A DNA stretch of 64,000 nucleotides from Pacificimonas aurantium (GTDB taxonomy: Bacteria; Pseudomonadota; Alphaproteobacteria; Sphingomonadales; Sphingomonadaceae), in the NCBI RefSeq assembly GCF_020092905.1, contig NZ_JAGSGB010000002.1, positions 186,001-250,000 of the forward strand. The letters are read 5' to 3'. The stretch's first letter is position 1, and every line of letters begins with the position of its first letter. The notes below the pieces were generated by a model. It saw only the letters and a list, made by a program, of their open reading frames with translations. It was not told the origin of the DNA and searched no databases. This document shows, one piece after another, positions 47,846 through 59,455 of the stretch. A program made the position numbers and the translations under genes.

Positions 47846-48895
47846 CTATTTCGACATGTCCCGCCCATATGGCGCCTTCTCCGTCCATGCGGGGCGAGGC
47901 GCTGACGGCCCAAGTGCGCGGATCAGGTCCGCCAGCAAGGCGCCGTCGGCTTGGGCGCCGGAATAGTCTATCGTGCCGTCTGCCTCGTCCTTCGGCTGGT
48001 GGTAGCGATTGCGGCCGTAGTCTCCCTTCAGGAACGTATCCTCTCCGGGCGACAGGACGCCGGTGACGATCAGGGCGGGAATACCGGCTTCGGCGAAAGC
48101 AAAATGATCGGAGCGGCGGTAGAAGCCGGCCGCCTCTGCGGGGGTGTCCACCGTTCTTCCCTGGCGGGCCGCGCTCTCGACAACCAGAGCGTCAAGGTTG
48201 GTCAGGCCCTCCCCCAGCACGGCGACGGCCGGCGCCCGGCCTCGCGCAGCAACCGTATCGAGCCCGAAGGCAGCGACGATCTGCGGCAGGGGCACCGGCG
48301 GGCTCTTTCCGAAATGACGCGCTCCGGTCAGGCCGCTTTCCTCCGCCCCCGTCGCCAGGAAGATCAACGAGCGAGGCGCGGGATCCTTTGCGAAGTAACG
48401 GGCCAGTTCGATCAGGAGCGCGACGCCCGATGCATTGTCGACGGCGCCGTTGCAGATGCGGTCTTCCCGCGCCTTCGGAGCGCAGAGTCCCTGCCCGTCA
48501 TGGTGCGCGAGGATTACGATATATTCGTCCGGCAACTCCCGGCCCGGGACCAGGCCGGCCACATTGGCGGTCCTAACCGGTCCGTCCCCGGTTTCCGACT
48601 TGAACGCCTGCTGCCAGCCCGTCTCGTAGAGTTCGGTTAGTCCAGCATGCGAGAACTCGTCTGCGATATAGGCTCTGGCCGCTTCGTCGCCGGGAGTTCC
48701 CGGTTCCCGACCCCCGAGTCCATCGTGACTGAGATAGGCGACGTGCCGCGAGAGGCGATCGGCGGGCAGGTCCACCGGCACGCCCAAAACATGTCCGGAA
48801 GCTGCGCGCGGTGCAGGATCACGAGCGGCAGACTCGGCGCTGCAAGCGGTCGCCAGCATGAGCGCAGCCGCGCCCAGAAAGACTATCGAATTCAT
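47846..48895 (-). CDS. M28-family metallopeptidase, probable lipoprotein
   Basis: A 349-residue exported peptidase. The N-terminus ends in LATAC, a lipobox-like site (an Ala replaces the usual Leu at -3). Zinc ligands of the M28 type are seen: AHHDG, the bridging Asp in GAVDNASG, GAEESGLTG (Glu-Glu), AFGLDT and YRRSDHFAF. A PA-like insert is missing. It probably removes N-terminal amino acids from peptides in the periplasm. Stands alone; 79 bases separate it from guaB. Confidence 0.87.
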   Translation of the reverse strand: MNSIVFLGAAALMLATACSAESAARDPAPRAASGHVLGVPVDLPADRLSRHVAYLSHDGLGGREPGTPGDEAARAYIADEFSHAGLTELYETGWQQAFKSETGDGPVRTANVAGLVPGRELPDEYIVILAHHDGQGLCAPKAREDRICNGAVDNASGVALLIELARYFAKDPAPRSLIFLATGAEESGLTGARHFGKSPPVPLPQIVAAFGLDTVAARGRAPAVAVLGEGLTNLDALVVESAARQGRTVDTPAEAAGFYRRSDHFAFAEAGIPALIVTGVLSPGEDTFLKGDYGRNRYHQPKDEADGTIDYSGAQADGALLADLIRALGPSAPRPAWTEKAPYGRDMSK

Positions 48896-48964
48896 GGATC
48901 TACCCCCCTCCGCACGCTAGTCGCCTAGCCGCCGCGTTCGGTCAAGCGTCTGGCACAGCCGCAT

Positions 48965-49001
48965 GAAAAAGGCCGAGCCCCCCAAAGGGCCCGGCCTTTC
49001 T
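48965..49001 (-). terminator. Terminator of the TPR gene (minus strand)
   Basis: GGCCG-A-GCCC-CCCAAA-GGGC-C-CGGCC (48971-48996 read on plus) makes a stem of nine pairs with one A/C mismatch. On the minus strand it is followed by TTTTT. It lies 27-57 bases after the TPR stop and before the M28 promoter region. Confidence 0.8.
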
Positions 49002-49022
49002 CCGAAACATCTGCCGGTGGGC

Positions 49023-50273
49023 TTAGCCGTCCAAGCTATCCACATAGGCAAGCCAGAAGTCGGCAAGCGTCGTGGCATCCGTACCATCAGCCGCGTTGAA
49101 GGCTTCGCGCGCGGCCGCATAATCGCCCATACGGGTCAGCGCGATGCCGAGGCGGAGGTTGGTGTCCTTCACATCGACGCCGCCCTTGTCGAGGGCAAGA
49201 CGATAGAGGCGCACGGCCTCCTCATTGTTGCCCGCGCCCAGATAGGCCGTCGCGGTACTCGCCGCGTCAACGCCGTCGGCGGCGCTCTCCGCATCGGCAG
49301 CGAGCGAGTCGATCTCGCTGCGTTCGTCGCCAATCTTACTCTCGATCAGTGTCTTGAGCTCGCTGACGTAGGGCCGCGATGTATCCAGCGCGCCCGCTTC
49401 GATGCCCTCGTTGAGAGCATTCTCGGCTTCCACAAAGTAGAAGCGGCGCTGCGCCGTATCGGCATATTCGTAAAAGTCGCCTTCTTCCGAAAGCGCGTCC
49501 ACATCGTCGAGCAGACGGAAGACATCGAGATTCTGGTCGTCACTGCGCGTATCCGTGGCATCGCGGAATGCGAGCAGAACGTGACGCCACGTCTCGCCCG
49601 ACGGATAGGCCTGCAGGTAAGCCGTACCCGGTTTGACCAAGTCATAGCCTTCCACGACGGCCTTATTGAACCGGTTGCGATACCAGCCTTCCTCAGCAGT
49701 GCTTCCGTCGGCTTCCGCCAACTCGATAGCCCGCGAATAGGCGTCATAGGCCTCGCGATGATTCTCGAGCCGGGAATTCAAAACGCCGACATTATACTGG
49801 GCGGTGGCATTGTTCGGCTGCGCCTCGATCAGGCGCTGAAAATAGCCCAGCGCCGCCGCCGTATCGTCATTGTTGATGGCCTGGCCGCCGAGGCGGTTCA
49901 GGAACTGAGCCTCCTGCTCGGCCGTCAAGGCCGGACTGCCGGAGTCGAGCATGCCGATCAGCGCCTCATCGACAAGCGCGTCATTTTCGGTCTGGATCGC
50001 CGCGTTCAGCTTCAGCTGGTTGGCGACATAGACTTCGTCGGGCGCATCCGTGGACGCCTCGAATTCGCGAATGCGCGCAAGTGCGCCCGGAAAGTCACCG
50101 GCATTGTAGAGCTCGTTGACTTCGCCGAGGGCGCGCCGACCGTCACGGGACAGGTCGAGCTCATAGGCCTGCTCTGCCTCCTGCGCTGCCGCGGGCTGAA
50201 GCGCGACCGGCGCGACGGCGCCAAGGCCGAAGACTAGAGCGGCTCCTAGGGCAATATGCGAAATGGATTTCAT
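49023..50273 (-). CDS. Exported TPR protein
   Basis: A 416-residue protein with a signal peptide (MKSISHIALGAALVFGLGAVAPVALQPAAA). It holds several TPR units, e.g. ALGEVNELYNAGDFPGALARIREFE, AALGYFQRLIEAQPNNATAQYNVGVL, EEAVRLYRLALDKGGVDVKD. It is acidic, and the partner is unknown. It has its own terminator and is divergent from the MscS gene (181 bases between), with the region 50274-50454 A/T-richer than its surroundings. Confidence 0.82.
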   Translation of the reverse strand: MKSISHIALGAALVFGLGAVAPVALQPAAAQEAEQAYELDLSRDGRRALGEVNELYNAGDFPGALARIREFEASTDAPDEVYVANQLKLNAAIQTENDALVDEALIGMLDSGSPALTAEQEAQFLNRLGGQAINNDDTAAALGYFQRLIEAQPNNATAQYNVGVLNSRLENHREAYDAYSRAIELAEADGSTAEEGWYRNRFNKAVVEGYDLVKPGTAYLQAYPSGETWRHVLLAFRDATDTRSDDQNLDVFRLLDDVDALSEEGDFYEYADTAQRRFYFVEAENALNEGIEAGALDTSRPYVSELKTLIESKIGDERSEIDSLAADAESAADGVDAASTATAYLGAGNNEEAVRLYRLALDKGGVDVKDTNLRLGIALTRMGDYAAAREAFNAADGTDATTLADFWLAYVDSLDG

Positions 50274-50454
50274 GATCGTTCGGGCTCCCAGTTCGGATTG
50301 TCATTTGTTCTCTGCGGGCGCCGGATTGTTTCCGTGCATCGTCCCCGTCAAGTGTTACGCGACCTTAATGCGCGGCGGCTGAACCCTGCTTTAACCTTTT
50401 CAATAACGGTTTGGCGCCGCAAAGGATGCACCGGACGCAAGGGAGCATGGCAGC

Positions 50455-51486
50455 GTGCAGGACAGTAGCGGGGCACTCACCGATGCGGCGGTGGAGCGGG
50501 CGGTGTTGCAGCCTGCCGAACTCGTCAACGACAAGCTTGTTGCGATTTCGCGCGATTTCTTCACGTCCCTTCCCAACATTATAGCTGGCCTGGTTTTTCT
50601 TCTGATTGCCTGGCTTCTGGGAAAGCTCGTCAGGCGCTTCATAGCCTTCATCGCGACCCGCCGGGGTCGACCGGATCTAGGCAATGTTGCCGGGTCGCTG
50701 ACCCAGGGCGCGTTCATGATCGCCGCCATTCTCGTCGCCGCCGCGATCATCTTCCCCAGCGTGCAGCCCGCGGACGTGCTCGCCACGCTCGGGATCGGCT
50801 CGATCGCGATTGGCTTCGCGTTCAAGGATGTGCTCCAGAACCTGCTTGCCGGCCTGCTGATCCTCGTCCGAAGGCCCTATACCGTGGGCGATCAGATCGT
50901 GGTCGACGGCTATGAGGGGACGGTCGAACATATCGAAAGCCGGGCGACGATGATCCGGACCTATGACAATCGCCGCGTCGTCATTCCCAACGCCGATGTC
51001 TACACGAAGGCGGTCATCGTGCTGACTGCCTATGCCAGCCGGCGGGACCAATATGACGTCGGGATCGGTTATGGCGACGATCCGATGCTGGCCGCGGAGG
51101 TTTTCCGCCAGGCCATTCGCGACGTGCCGGGGGTCCAGCACGACCCCCTTCCCGAATGCTTCCCATGGGAACTGGCGGAAAGCACGGTCAATCTGCGGGC
51201 GCGCTGGTGGGTCTCCTCGACGCGAACCGACGTGGTTCATACCCGCGCTCGGGTGCTAGCGGCGATCTATCGGGCGGCCAAGGACAACTCTATCGACCTG
51301 CCCTTCCCAACCCAGGTCATGCTGTTCCACGACCAGACCGAAGATGTCGACGGCGACCGCACGGCGCAACGCGAGGGGTGGCCGGCGGGAGAGAGCCCGC
51401 CGAACCCCGCAGGTCGCCGCCGCGGGATCATGCTGGAAGAGGCGACCGTCGAACGCGAAAGCGGCAAAGGAAGCCTGGCGGGCTAA
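50455..51486 (+). CDS. MscS-family mechanosensitive channel
   Basis: A 343-residue inner-membrane protein with three TM helices in the MscS layout: TM1 ITAGLVFLL-like (residues ~42-56), TM2 GAFMIAAILVAAAIIFP and TM3 GIGSIAIGFAFKDVLQNLLAGLLIL. The beta domain follows with RPYTVGDQIVVDGYEGTVEHIESRATMIRTYDNRRVVIPNADVYTKAV. The start is GTG 50455 with GGGAG nine bases upstream. The C-terminal tail (about 45 residues) is polar and of low complexity. It should open under membrane tension to release solutes on osmotic downshift. Confidence 0.94.
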   Translation: MQDSSGALTDAAVERAVLQPAELVNDKLVAISRDFFTSLPNIIAGLVFLLIAWLLGKLVRRFIAFIATRRGRPDLGNVAGSLTQGAFMIAAILVAAAIIFPSVQPADVLATLGIGSIAIGFAFKDVLQNLLAGLLILVRRPYTVGDQIVVDGYEGTVEHIESRATMIRTYDNRRVVIPNADVYTKAVIVLTAYASRRDQYDVGIGYGDDPMLAAEVFRQAIRDVPGVQHDPLPECFPWELAESTVNLRARWWVSSTRTDVVHTRARVLAAIYRAAKDNSIDLPFPTQVMLFHDQTEDVDGDRTAQREGWPAGESPPNPAGRRRGIMLEEATVERESGKGSLAG

Positions 51487-51524
51487 CCGGAGCCTCCTCC
51501 AGTGCTCGCCGGCCCTCGCCGTCC

Positions 51525-54284
<2,760 letters not shown>

Positions 54285-54322
54285 GGGACCCCCAGTTACC
54301 GTCTATCAAAAAACTGTCACCT

Positions 54323-54330
54323 ACCTCCTT
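54323..54330 (-). promoter_or_regulatory. Strong Shine-Dalgarno upstream of gyrA, with a four-codon leader
   Basis: AAGGAGGT on the minus strand lies 38 bases before the gyrA TTG, too far to serve it. Three bases on is GTG-ACA-GTT-TTT-TGA, immediately followed by TAG, all in the gyrA frame. So a tiny leader M-T-V-F may be translated here. Confidence 0.4.
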
Positions 54331-54410
54331 ACGCGCGTGCGCGCGCGGGAACCACCCCCACCCCCGTATCTCGCCTGTTTTTCCGCCAGACCACACCCTA
54401 TGTGGCGCTG

Positions 54411-55751
54411 ATGACACGTTTCGACCCAGTTCACATCGTCGGCGGCGGCCTCGCCGGGTCCGAAGCCGCCTGGCAGCTCGCGCGCGCCGGGGTACCGGTA
54501 ATCCTGCACGAAATGCGTGGCCCCCATGGCACCGATGCCCACCATACGGACGCCCTCGCCGAGTTGGTCTGCTCGAACAGTTTCCGCTCCGATGATGCGA
54601 CGGCAAACGCAGTCGGGGTGCTGCACGAGGAAATGCGCCGCCTCGGATCCCTGATCATGCGCTCCGGAGACGAGGCGCGCGTGCCCGCCGGCTCTGCGCT
54701 TGCCGTGGATCGTGACGTCTTCTCCGGCAAGGTCACCCAGGCCCTCGAAGAAGAACCGCTGGTCGAGATTCGCCGCGAACGTATCGAGCGCCTTCCGGGA
54801 GAAGACGACGGGCGCTGGATTTTCGCGACTGGCCCGCTGACCGCCACACCGCTCGCCGAGAATATCTGCACGCTGACCGGCGAAGACCAGCTCGCCTTTT
54901 TCGATGCCATCGCGCCCATCGTCCACCATGAGAGCATCGATCTGGAGACCGCCTGGTACCAGTCGCGCTGGGACAAGGGTGACGGCAAGGACTATATCAA
55001 CTGCCCGATGGACCGCGACCAATATGAGGCGTTCATCGACGCGCTGATCGAAGGCGAAAAGACGGTCTTCCGCGAGTGGGAGGAGAACACCCCATATTTC
55101 GATGGCTGCATGCCGATCGAGGTGATGGCCGAACGCGGACGCGACACGTTGCGGTTCGGGCCGATGAAACCGGTGGGACTCACCAATCCAGCGACCGGTA
55201 AGCGGGCCTGGGCCGTCGTGCAGTTACGCCAGGACAACGCACTCGGCACGCTCTGGAACATCGTCGGCTTTCAAACCAAGCTCAAATATGGCGAGCAGAC
55301 GCGCATCTTCCGCACCATCCCAGGGCTGGAAAAGGCAGAGTTCGCACGGCTCGGCGGCCTCCACCGCAACACCTTCATCAGATCGCCGTCGCTACTCGAT
55401 GAAAGCCTGCGCCTGAAGCTCCGTCCGAACATCCGCTTCGCCGGCCAGATCACGGGATGCGAAGGCTATATCGAAAGCGCAGCCGTCGGCCTGATGGCGG
55501 GGCGCTTCACGGGGGAAGAAGCCATGGGCGATGCGCCTCGGCTTCCGCCGCGCACGACCGCCCATGGCGCTCTTCTCGCCCATATCACCGGCGACGCCGA
55601 GGCCGAGACCTTCCAGCCCATGAACGTCAATTTCGGCCTGTTCCCGCCACTCGACTATCCGCACAAGAAGAAGGAGCGGAAGGCGGGATATGCCGCGAGG
55701 GCTCTCGCCGACATGGGCGAGTGGGAGGGCCTAAGGGCCGCCGCAGAATGA
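54411..55751 (+). CDS. trmFO: FADH2-dependent tRNA (uracil-54-C5) methyltransferase TrmFO
   Basis: A 446-residue flavoprotein that forms T54 in the T loop of tRNA with 5,10-methylene-THF. Start [30 protein letters not shown] is a GIDA-type FAD motif (GGGLAGSE, residues 11-18). Later [56 protein letters not shown] and [10 protein letters not shown]-like [14 protein letters not shown] are family marks. ATG 54411 gives the full FAD motif; the frame stays open antisense to gyrA but no support exists upstream. Divergent from gyrA. Confidence 0.95.
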   Translation: MTRFDPVHIVGGGLAGSEAAWQLARAGVPVILHEMRGPHGTDAHHTDALAELVCSNSFRSDDATANAVGVLHEEMRRLGSLIMRSGDEARVPAGSALAVDRDVFSGKVTQALEEEPLVEIRRERIERLPGEDDGRWIFATGPLTATPLAENICTLTGEDQLAFFDAIAPIVHHESIDLETAWYQSRWDKGDGKDYINCPMDRDQYEAFIDALIEGEKTVFREWEENTPYFDGCMPIEVMAERGRDTLRFGPMKPVGLTNPATGKRAWAVVQLRQDNALGTLWNIVGFQTKLKYGEQTRIFRTIPGLEKAEFARLGGLHRNTFIRSPSLLDESLRLKLRPNIRFAGQITGCEGYIESAAVGLMAGRFTGEEAMGDAPRLPPRTTAHGALLAHITGDAEAETFQPMNVNFGLFPPLDYPHKKKERKAGYAARALADMGEWEGLRAAAE

Positions 55752-55775
55752 GCCGCAAGACCGCTCGCCAGCGCG

Positions 55776-56366
55776 CTAAGGCACTAGGATCAGTTCTCCC
55801 TGTTCGACCCGCCAGCCGTCGAGGCGATTGAGGAAGCTCATGCCGAGGAGGTTCGCGTCGAGGGCGCCCGAATTCACCGACACCGGCACATCGCTGAGGA
55901 GGATCGAGCCCACCTGCAGGCTTTCGAGCCGGGCGCCTGCAATCGGCACGAGGCCATTCGCCGTCGACGCCATACCGTCGAACTGCAGCCGTTCTTCCGG
56001 CCAGCCGGCACGCTCGGCCGTTTCGCGGGTGAGGACGATATCCGTCGCACCAGTGTCGACAAGGAAAGTCGTTGGTTCACCGTTTACTTCGCCGCGCACA
56101 TAATAGTGGCCGTCTTCCCGGGCGCGCAGGCGTAGCTCTTCGCCCACCACGCGCGGCGTCGCCGGGTCGAGCGCCGAGCGCAGGCGCGGCCATTCGGCCA
56201 CCAGCAGGATGAGCAGCCCGAAGATGATAACCCAGCTTAGCGCCATCTTGACGGTACGTCCGAACCCGATCGATTTCATCCGCGGAATGAAGGCGATCAC
56301 GATGATGGCGAGAAACCCGATCAGATAAGCAGCCTGTGCTGTGCTGTATCCGCCAAGACCGCTCAA
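55776..56366 (-). CDS. Membrane-anchored retropepsin-like aspartic protease (TIGR02281-type)
   Basis: A 196-residue protein with two N-terminal TM helices (QAAYLIGFLAIIVIAFI and MALSWVIIFGLLILLVAEW) and a retropepsin domain from residue 78. Asp104 is in FLVDTGATDIVLT, and GARLESLQVGSILLSDVPVSV and NLLGMSFLNRLDGWRVEQG are the family's flap and C-terminal marks. It would act as a dimer at the outer face. TTG 56366 overlaps the MBL stop (TTGA) and has GGGAG eight bases upstream. It is the last gene of the leftward operon. Confidence 0.85.
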   Translation of the reverse strand: MSGLGGYSTAQAAYLIGFLAIIVIAFIPRMKSIGFGRTVKMALSWVIIFGLLILLVAEWPRLRSALDPATPRVVGEELRLRAREDGHYYVRGEVNGEPTTFLVDTGATDIVLTRETAERAGWPEERLQFDGMASTANGLVPIAGARLESLQVGSILLSDVPVSVNSGALDANLLGMSFLNRLDGWRVEQGELILVP

Positions 56367-57133
56367 GAGGACAGCTCCCGAGACCACATGTCGAAGCCCG
56401 CCTCGACATGCGGAGGTAGCTGAGCGGAAAGAACGGCATAGTCCATGCTGTTGTCCATGTGCGTCAGCACCGCATGTTCGGGGCGCAGACGCTCGATCCA
56501 TTCGAGCGTCTGTTGCAGATGGCTGTGCGTCGGATGCGGGCGCCGGCGAAGCGCATCGACGATCCACAGGTCGCAGCCGGAGACAGCCTCCTCGGCCTCG
56601 GGGGTCAGGTCGTTAAGATCGGTCGAATAGCAGAAGACCGCCCCGTCCGCCTCGATGCGAAAGCCCCAGGATGTGATCGGCCCGTGAACCTGCGGAAAGG
56701 CCAGGATACTCAGCGGCCCGACCTCGAAGGGACCATCGATCGTGTGCGCCACCGCGCTTTGCGAATAGAGAGAGCGGCCTTCGAACAGATAGTCGAACCG
56801 CGCGTAGAGATGGTCCCAGGTGCCCTTCGCCGCGTGGACCGGGATCGGCGTCCCCATCAGGTGCATGACCTGGCGAATGTCGTCGATGCCATGCGTATGG
56901 TCGGCATGGCTGTGCGTCAGAAGGACCGCGTCAAGCCTGAGGAGCCCGGCGCTAAGACACTGCTCGCGAAAGTCCGGACCGGTGTCGATAATCAGCTTGT
57001 GAACGCCGGCCTCCACCAGGACCGACACGCGGCGGCGGCGGTTTTTCGGTTCGGTCGGATCGCACGCGCCCCACTGATTGCCGATGCGGGGGACGCCCGA
57101 TGACGTACCCGAGCCCAGCATGGTGACCTTCAT
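56363..57133 (-). CDS. MBL-fold metal hydrolase, PhnP-like
   Basis: A 256-residue metallo-beta-lactamase-fold enzyme. MLGSGTSSGVPRIG, VLVEAGVHKLIIDTGPDFREQ, His74-x-His76-x-Asp78-His79 (LTHSHADHTHG), and TDLNDLTPEAEE are in the PhnP/cyclic phosphodiesterase branch. Start ATG 57133 overlaps the tatD stop (ATGA), its end overlaps the retropepsin TTG. The exact substrate (a phosphodiester) is unknown. Confidence 0.9.
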   Translation of the reverse strand: MKVTMLGSGTSSGVPRIGNQWGACDPTEPKNRRRRVSVLVEAGVHKLIIDTGPDFREQCLSAGLLRLDAVLLTHSHADHTHGIDDIRQVMHLMGTPIPVHAAKGTWDHLYARFDYLFEGRSLYSQSAVAHTIDGPFEVGPLSILAFPQVHGPITSWGFRIEADGAVFCYSTDLNDLTPEAEEAVSGCDLWIVDALRRRPHPTHSHLQQTLEWIERLRPEHAVLTHMDNSMDYAVLSAQLPPHVEAGFDMWSRELSS

Positions 57134-57912
57134 GAGGGCGGGACGGCCTTCGTGAACAGGCGATAGAAATTCTCGGTCGTCTGCGCGTCGAGGTCCTCGA
57201 CACTCACACCCCGCCGCTCCGCCAGGAAGGCGGCGGTATGCATGACGAACGCCGGTTCGCACGTCTTCCCACGCTTCGGAACGGGCGCGAGAAACGGGCT
57301 GTCTGTTTCAATGAGAATTCGGTCGGCCGGCAGCTTTGCGGCCGTCTCGGCAAGATCCTTCGCATTCTTGAAGGTGACGATCCCGGAGAGCGAAATGTAG
57401 AAACCCAGGTCGAGCGCCGCATAGCCGAAGGTCTCGCTCGCGGTGAAGCAATGGATGACGCCGGGAAAGGCGCCCTCCTCCATTTCCTCGCGCATGATAG
57501 CAAGCGTATCGTCTTCAGCCTCGCGCGTGTGAACGATCAGCGGCAGACCCGTCTCGCGGGATGCGGCGATATGGCGGCGGAAGCTCGCACGCTGCCGGTC
57601 CCTGTCGGACTTGTCATAGTAGAAGTCGAGCCCGGTCTCGCCGATCCCGACAACGCGTGGGTGCGCCGCGCGCTCGACGAGCCGCTCGGTGGACACCTCT
57701 TCATGGCTGTCGGCCTCGTGCGGGTGGATTCCGACGGACGCCCAAATGTCCGGTTCGCGTTCTGCCAGTCCCACCACTTCATCCCACTCGGAGGCTCTGG
57801 TCGATATCCCCAACATACCGGTCACACCGGCAGAGCGCGCACGCGCGATTACGTCGTCCTGCTGCTCGGCCAGGCCCTCATAGTTCAGGTGGCAGTGACT
57901 ATCGACGGCCAT
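57130..57912 (-). CDS. tatD: TatD-family metal-dependent deoxyribonuclease
   Basis: A 260-residue TIM-barrel hydrolase. VDSHCHLN (His6, His8), SVGIHPHEA, VVGIGETGLDFYYD, LIVHTREAEDD, VIHCFTASE and ILIETDSPFLAP are the metal-binding motifs in order. Cytoplasmic. Only one base separates its start at 57912 from the metG stop, and its stop overlaps the MBL start. A role in DNA or D-aminoacyl repair is possible, unresolved for the branch. Confidence 0.94.
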   Translation of the reverse strand: MAVDSHCHLNYEGLAEQQDDVIARARSAGVTGMLGISTRASEWDEVVGLAEREPDIWASVGIHPHEADSHEEVSTERLVERAAHPRVVGIGETGLDFYYDKSDRDRQRASFRRHIAASRETGLPLIVHTREAEDDTLAIMREEMEEGAFPGVIHCFTASETFGYAALDLGFYISLSGIVTFKNAKDLAETAAKLPADRILIETDSPFLAPVPKRGKTCEPAFVMHTAAFLAERRGVSVEDLDAQTTENFYRLFTKAVPPS

Positions 57913-57913
57913 C

Positions 57914-59455
57914 TCAGCTCGCTGTCTCCTCCGTCTGACGCTCCAGTCTGGGAAAAACGCCCTTCGGCGCCGGAAGTTCGGTCCCCGGCCTGAGCTTGTT
58001 GCCAAGCGCATCGAACGACCGCTCGTTTTCCGGAACGGCAAGGAGATCGAGAAGTTTCGCGGCACCTTCGGGAACGGCGGGCTGCGCCAGAATCGCCAGC
58101 TGCCGCACGGCGTCGGCAGTGCGGTAGAGAACCGAGCCCATGGCCTCCGGGTCGGTTTTCTTGAGCGCCCAGGGTTCGCGGCCCGCGAAATAGGCGTTCG
58201 TCTCGCCAACCTGGCGCCAGAGGGTCTCAAGCGCGCTGTGGATCTGCAGCCGCCCCATATGATCCTGCATCTCGCTCAGGATGTCGGAAAGCGCCATATC
58301 AAGCGCCTTGTCTGCAGGCGTTGGCGTCGAGGGTTCGGGAACCCTGCCCTCGCAGTTCTTCGCGATCATCGACAGGCAGCGCTGTGCGAGATTGCCGAGA
58401 TCGTTAGCGAGGTCGGCATTCGCCCGCGTGACAATGGCGTCCTCTGAATAGGCGCCGTCATGTCCGAACGGCACTTCGCGCAGCAGGAAATAGCGCAGCT
58501 GGTCCGTGCCGTAGCGCGCCGCCAGCCCAAGCGGCTCCACAACATTGCCGCTCGACTTCGACATCTTCTTGCCGTCCCACAGGACGAACCCATGCCCGAA
58601 CACCGCCTTCGGCAATTCGATCCCAGCCGACATGAGGAAGGCCGGCCAGTAGACACTGTGAAAGCGCACGACGTCCTTACCAATGACGTGGACATCGCAT
58701 GGCCACCAATCCCGATAGCTTTCATCGGGATAGCCGACGCCGCTGAGATAATTGCTGAGCGCGTCCAGCCAGACATACATGACATGATCGGTGGTGCCGG
58801 GCACGGGAACGCCCCAGTCGAAACTGGTCCGGCTGATCGAAAGATCGCGGAGCCCGCCCGAGACGAAGCTCTTCATCTCATTGAGGCGGTGCGCCGGCTG
58901 GATGAAGTCGGGCTGCGCTTCATAAAGGGCGAGCAGCTTCTCCTGATAGGCGCTCAGGCGGAAGAAGTAGCTCTCCTCAACTGTCCACTCGACCGGCGTC
59001 CCCTCCGGCGACAGCTTTTCGCCATCATCGCCGGCGATCAGCTCCTTCTCGTCATAATAGGCCTCGTCCCGAACCGAGTACCAGCCTTCATACTTACCGA
59101 GATAGATGTCGCCGCTGGCCTCCATCCGCGTCCAGAGATCCTGCACACAGGCATAATGATCCGGCTCCGTAGTACGGATGAACCGGTCATAGCTGATGTT
59201 CAGAACCTCATCCATTTCCTTGAAATGGTGAACCATTTCGGAAACATATTCACGCGGCGACTGTCCGGCGGCGCGCGCAGCCTGGGCAATCTTCAGCCCG
59301 TGCTCGTCAGTTCCGGTAAGAAAGAAGACCTCGCGCCCCTCGAGCCGTCGGAAGCGCGCGATGAAGTCGGTGGCGATCGCCTCATAAGCATGGCCCATAT
59401 GCGGCCGGCCATTGGGATAGTTGATCGCCGTGGTGATGTAATAGCGTTCGGTCAT
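57914..59455 (-). CDS. metG: Methionyl-tRNA synthetase
   Basis: A 513-residue class I synthetase: HMGH at 19-22 (HIGH), GTDEHGLKI, KMSKS at 297-301 in WDGKKMSKSSGN. The zinc Cys pairs of the E. coli enzyme are absent and the C-terminal dimerisation/tRNA-binding domain is missing, the short form common in alphaproteobacteria. ATG 59455 overlaps the holB stop (ATGA). Confidence 0.96.
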   Translation of the reverse strand: MTERYYITTAINYPNGRPHMGHAYEAIATDFIARFRRLEGREVFFLTGTDEHGLKIAQAARAAGQSPREYVSEMVHHFKEMDEVLNISYDRFIRTTEPDHYACVQDLWTRMEASGDIYLGKYEGWYSVRDEAYYDEKELIAGDDGEKLSPEGTPVEWTVEESYFFRLSAYQEKLLALYEAQPDFIQPAHRLNEMKSFVSGGLRDLSISRTSFDWGVPVPGTTDHVMYVWLDALSNYLSGVGYPDESYRDWWPCDVHVIGKDVVRFHSVYWPAFLMSAGIELPKAVFGHGFVLWDGKKMSKSSGNVVEPLGLAARYGTDQLRYFLLREVPFGHDGAYSEDAIVTRANADLANDLGNLAQRCLSMIAKNCEGRVPEPSTPTPADKALDMALSDILSEMQDHMGRLQIHSALETLWRQVGETNAYFAGREPWALKKTDPEAMGSVLYRTADAVRQLAILAQPAVPEGAAKLLDLLAVPENERSFDALGNKLRPGTELPAPKGVFPRLERQTEETAS

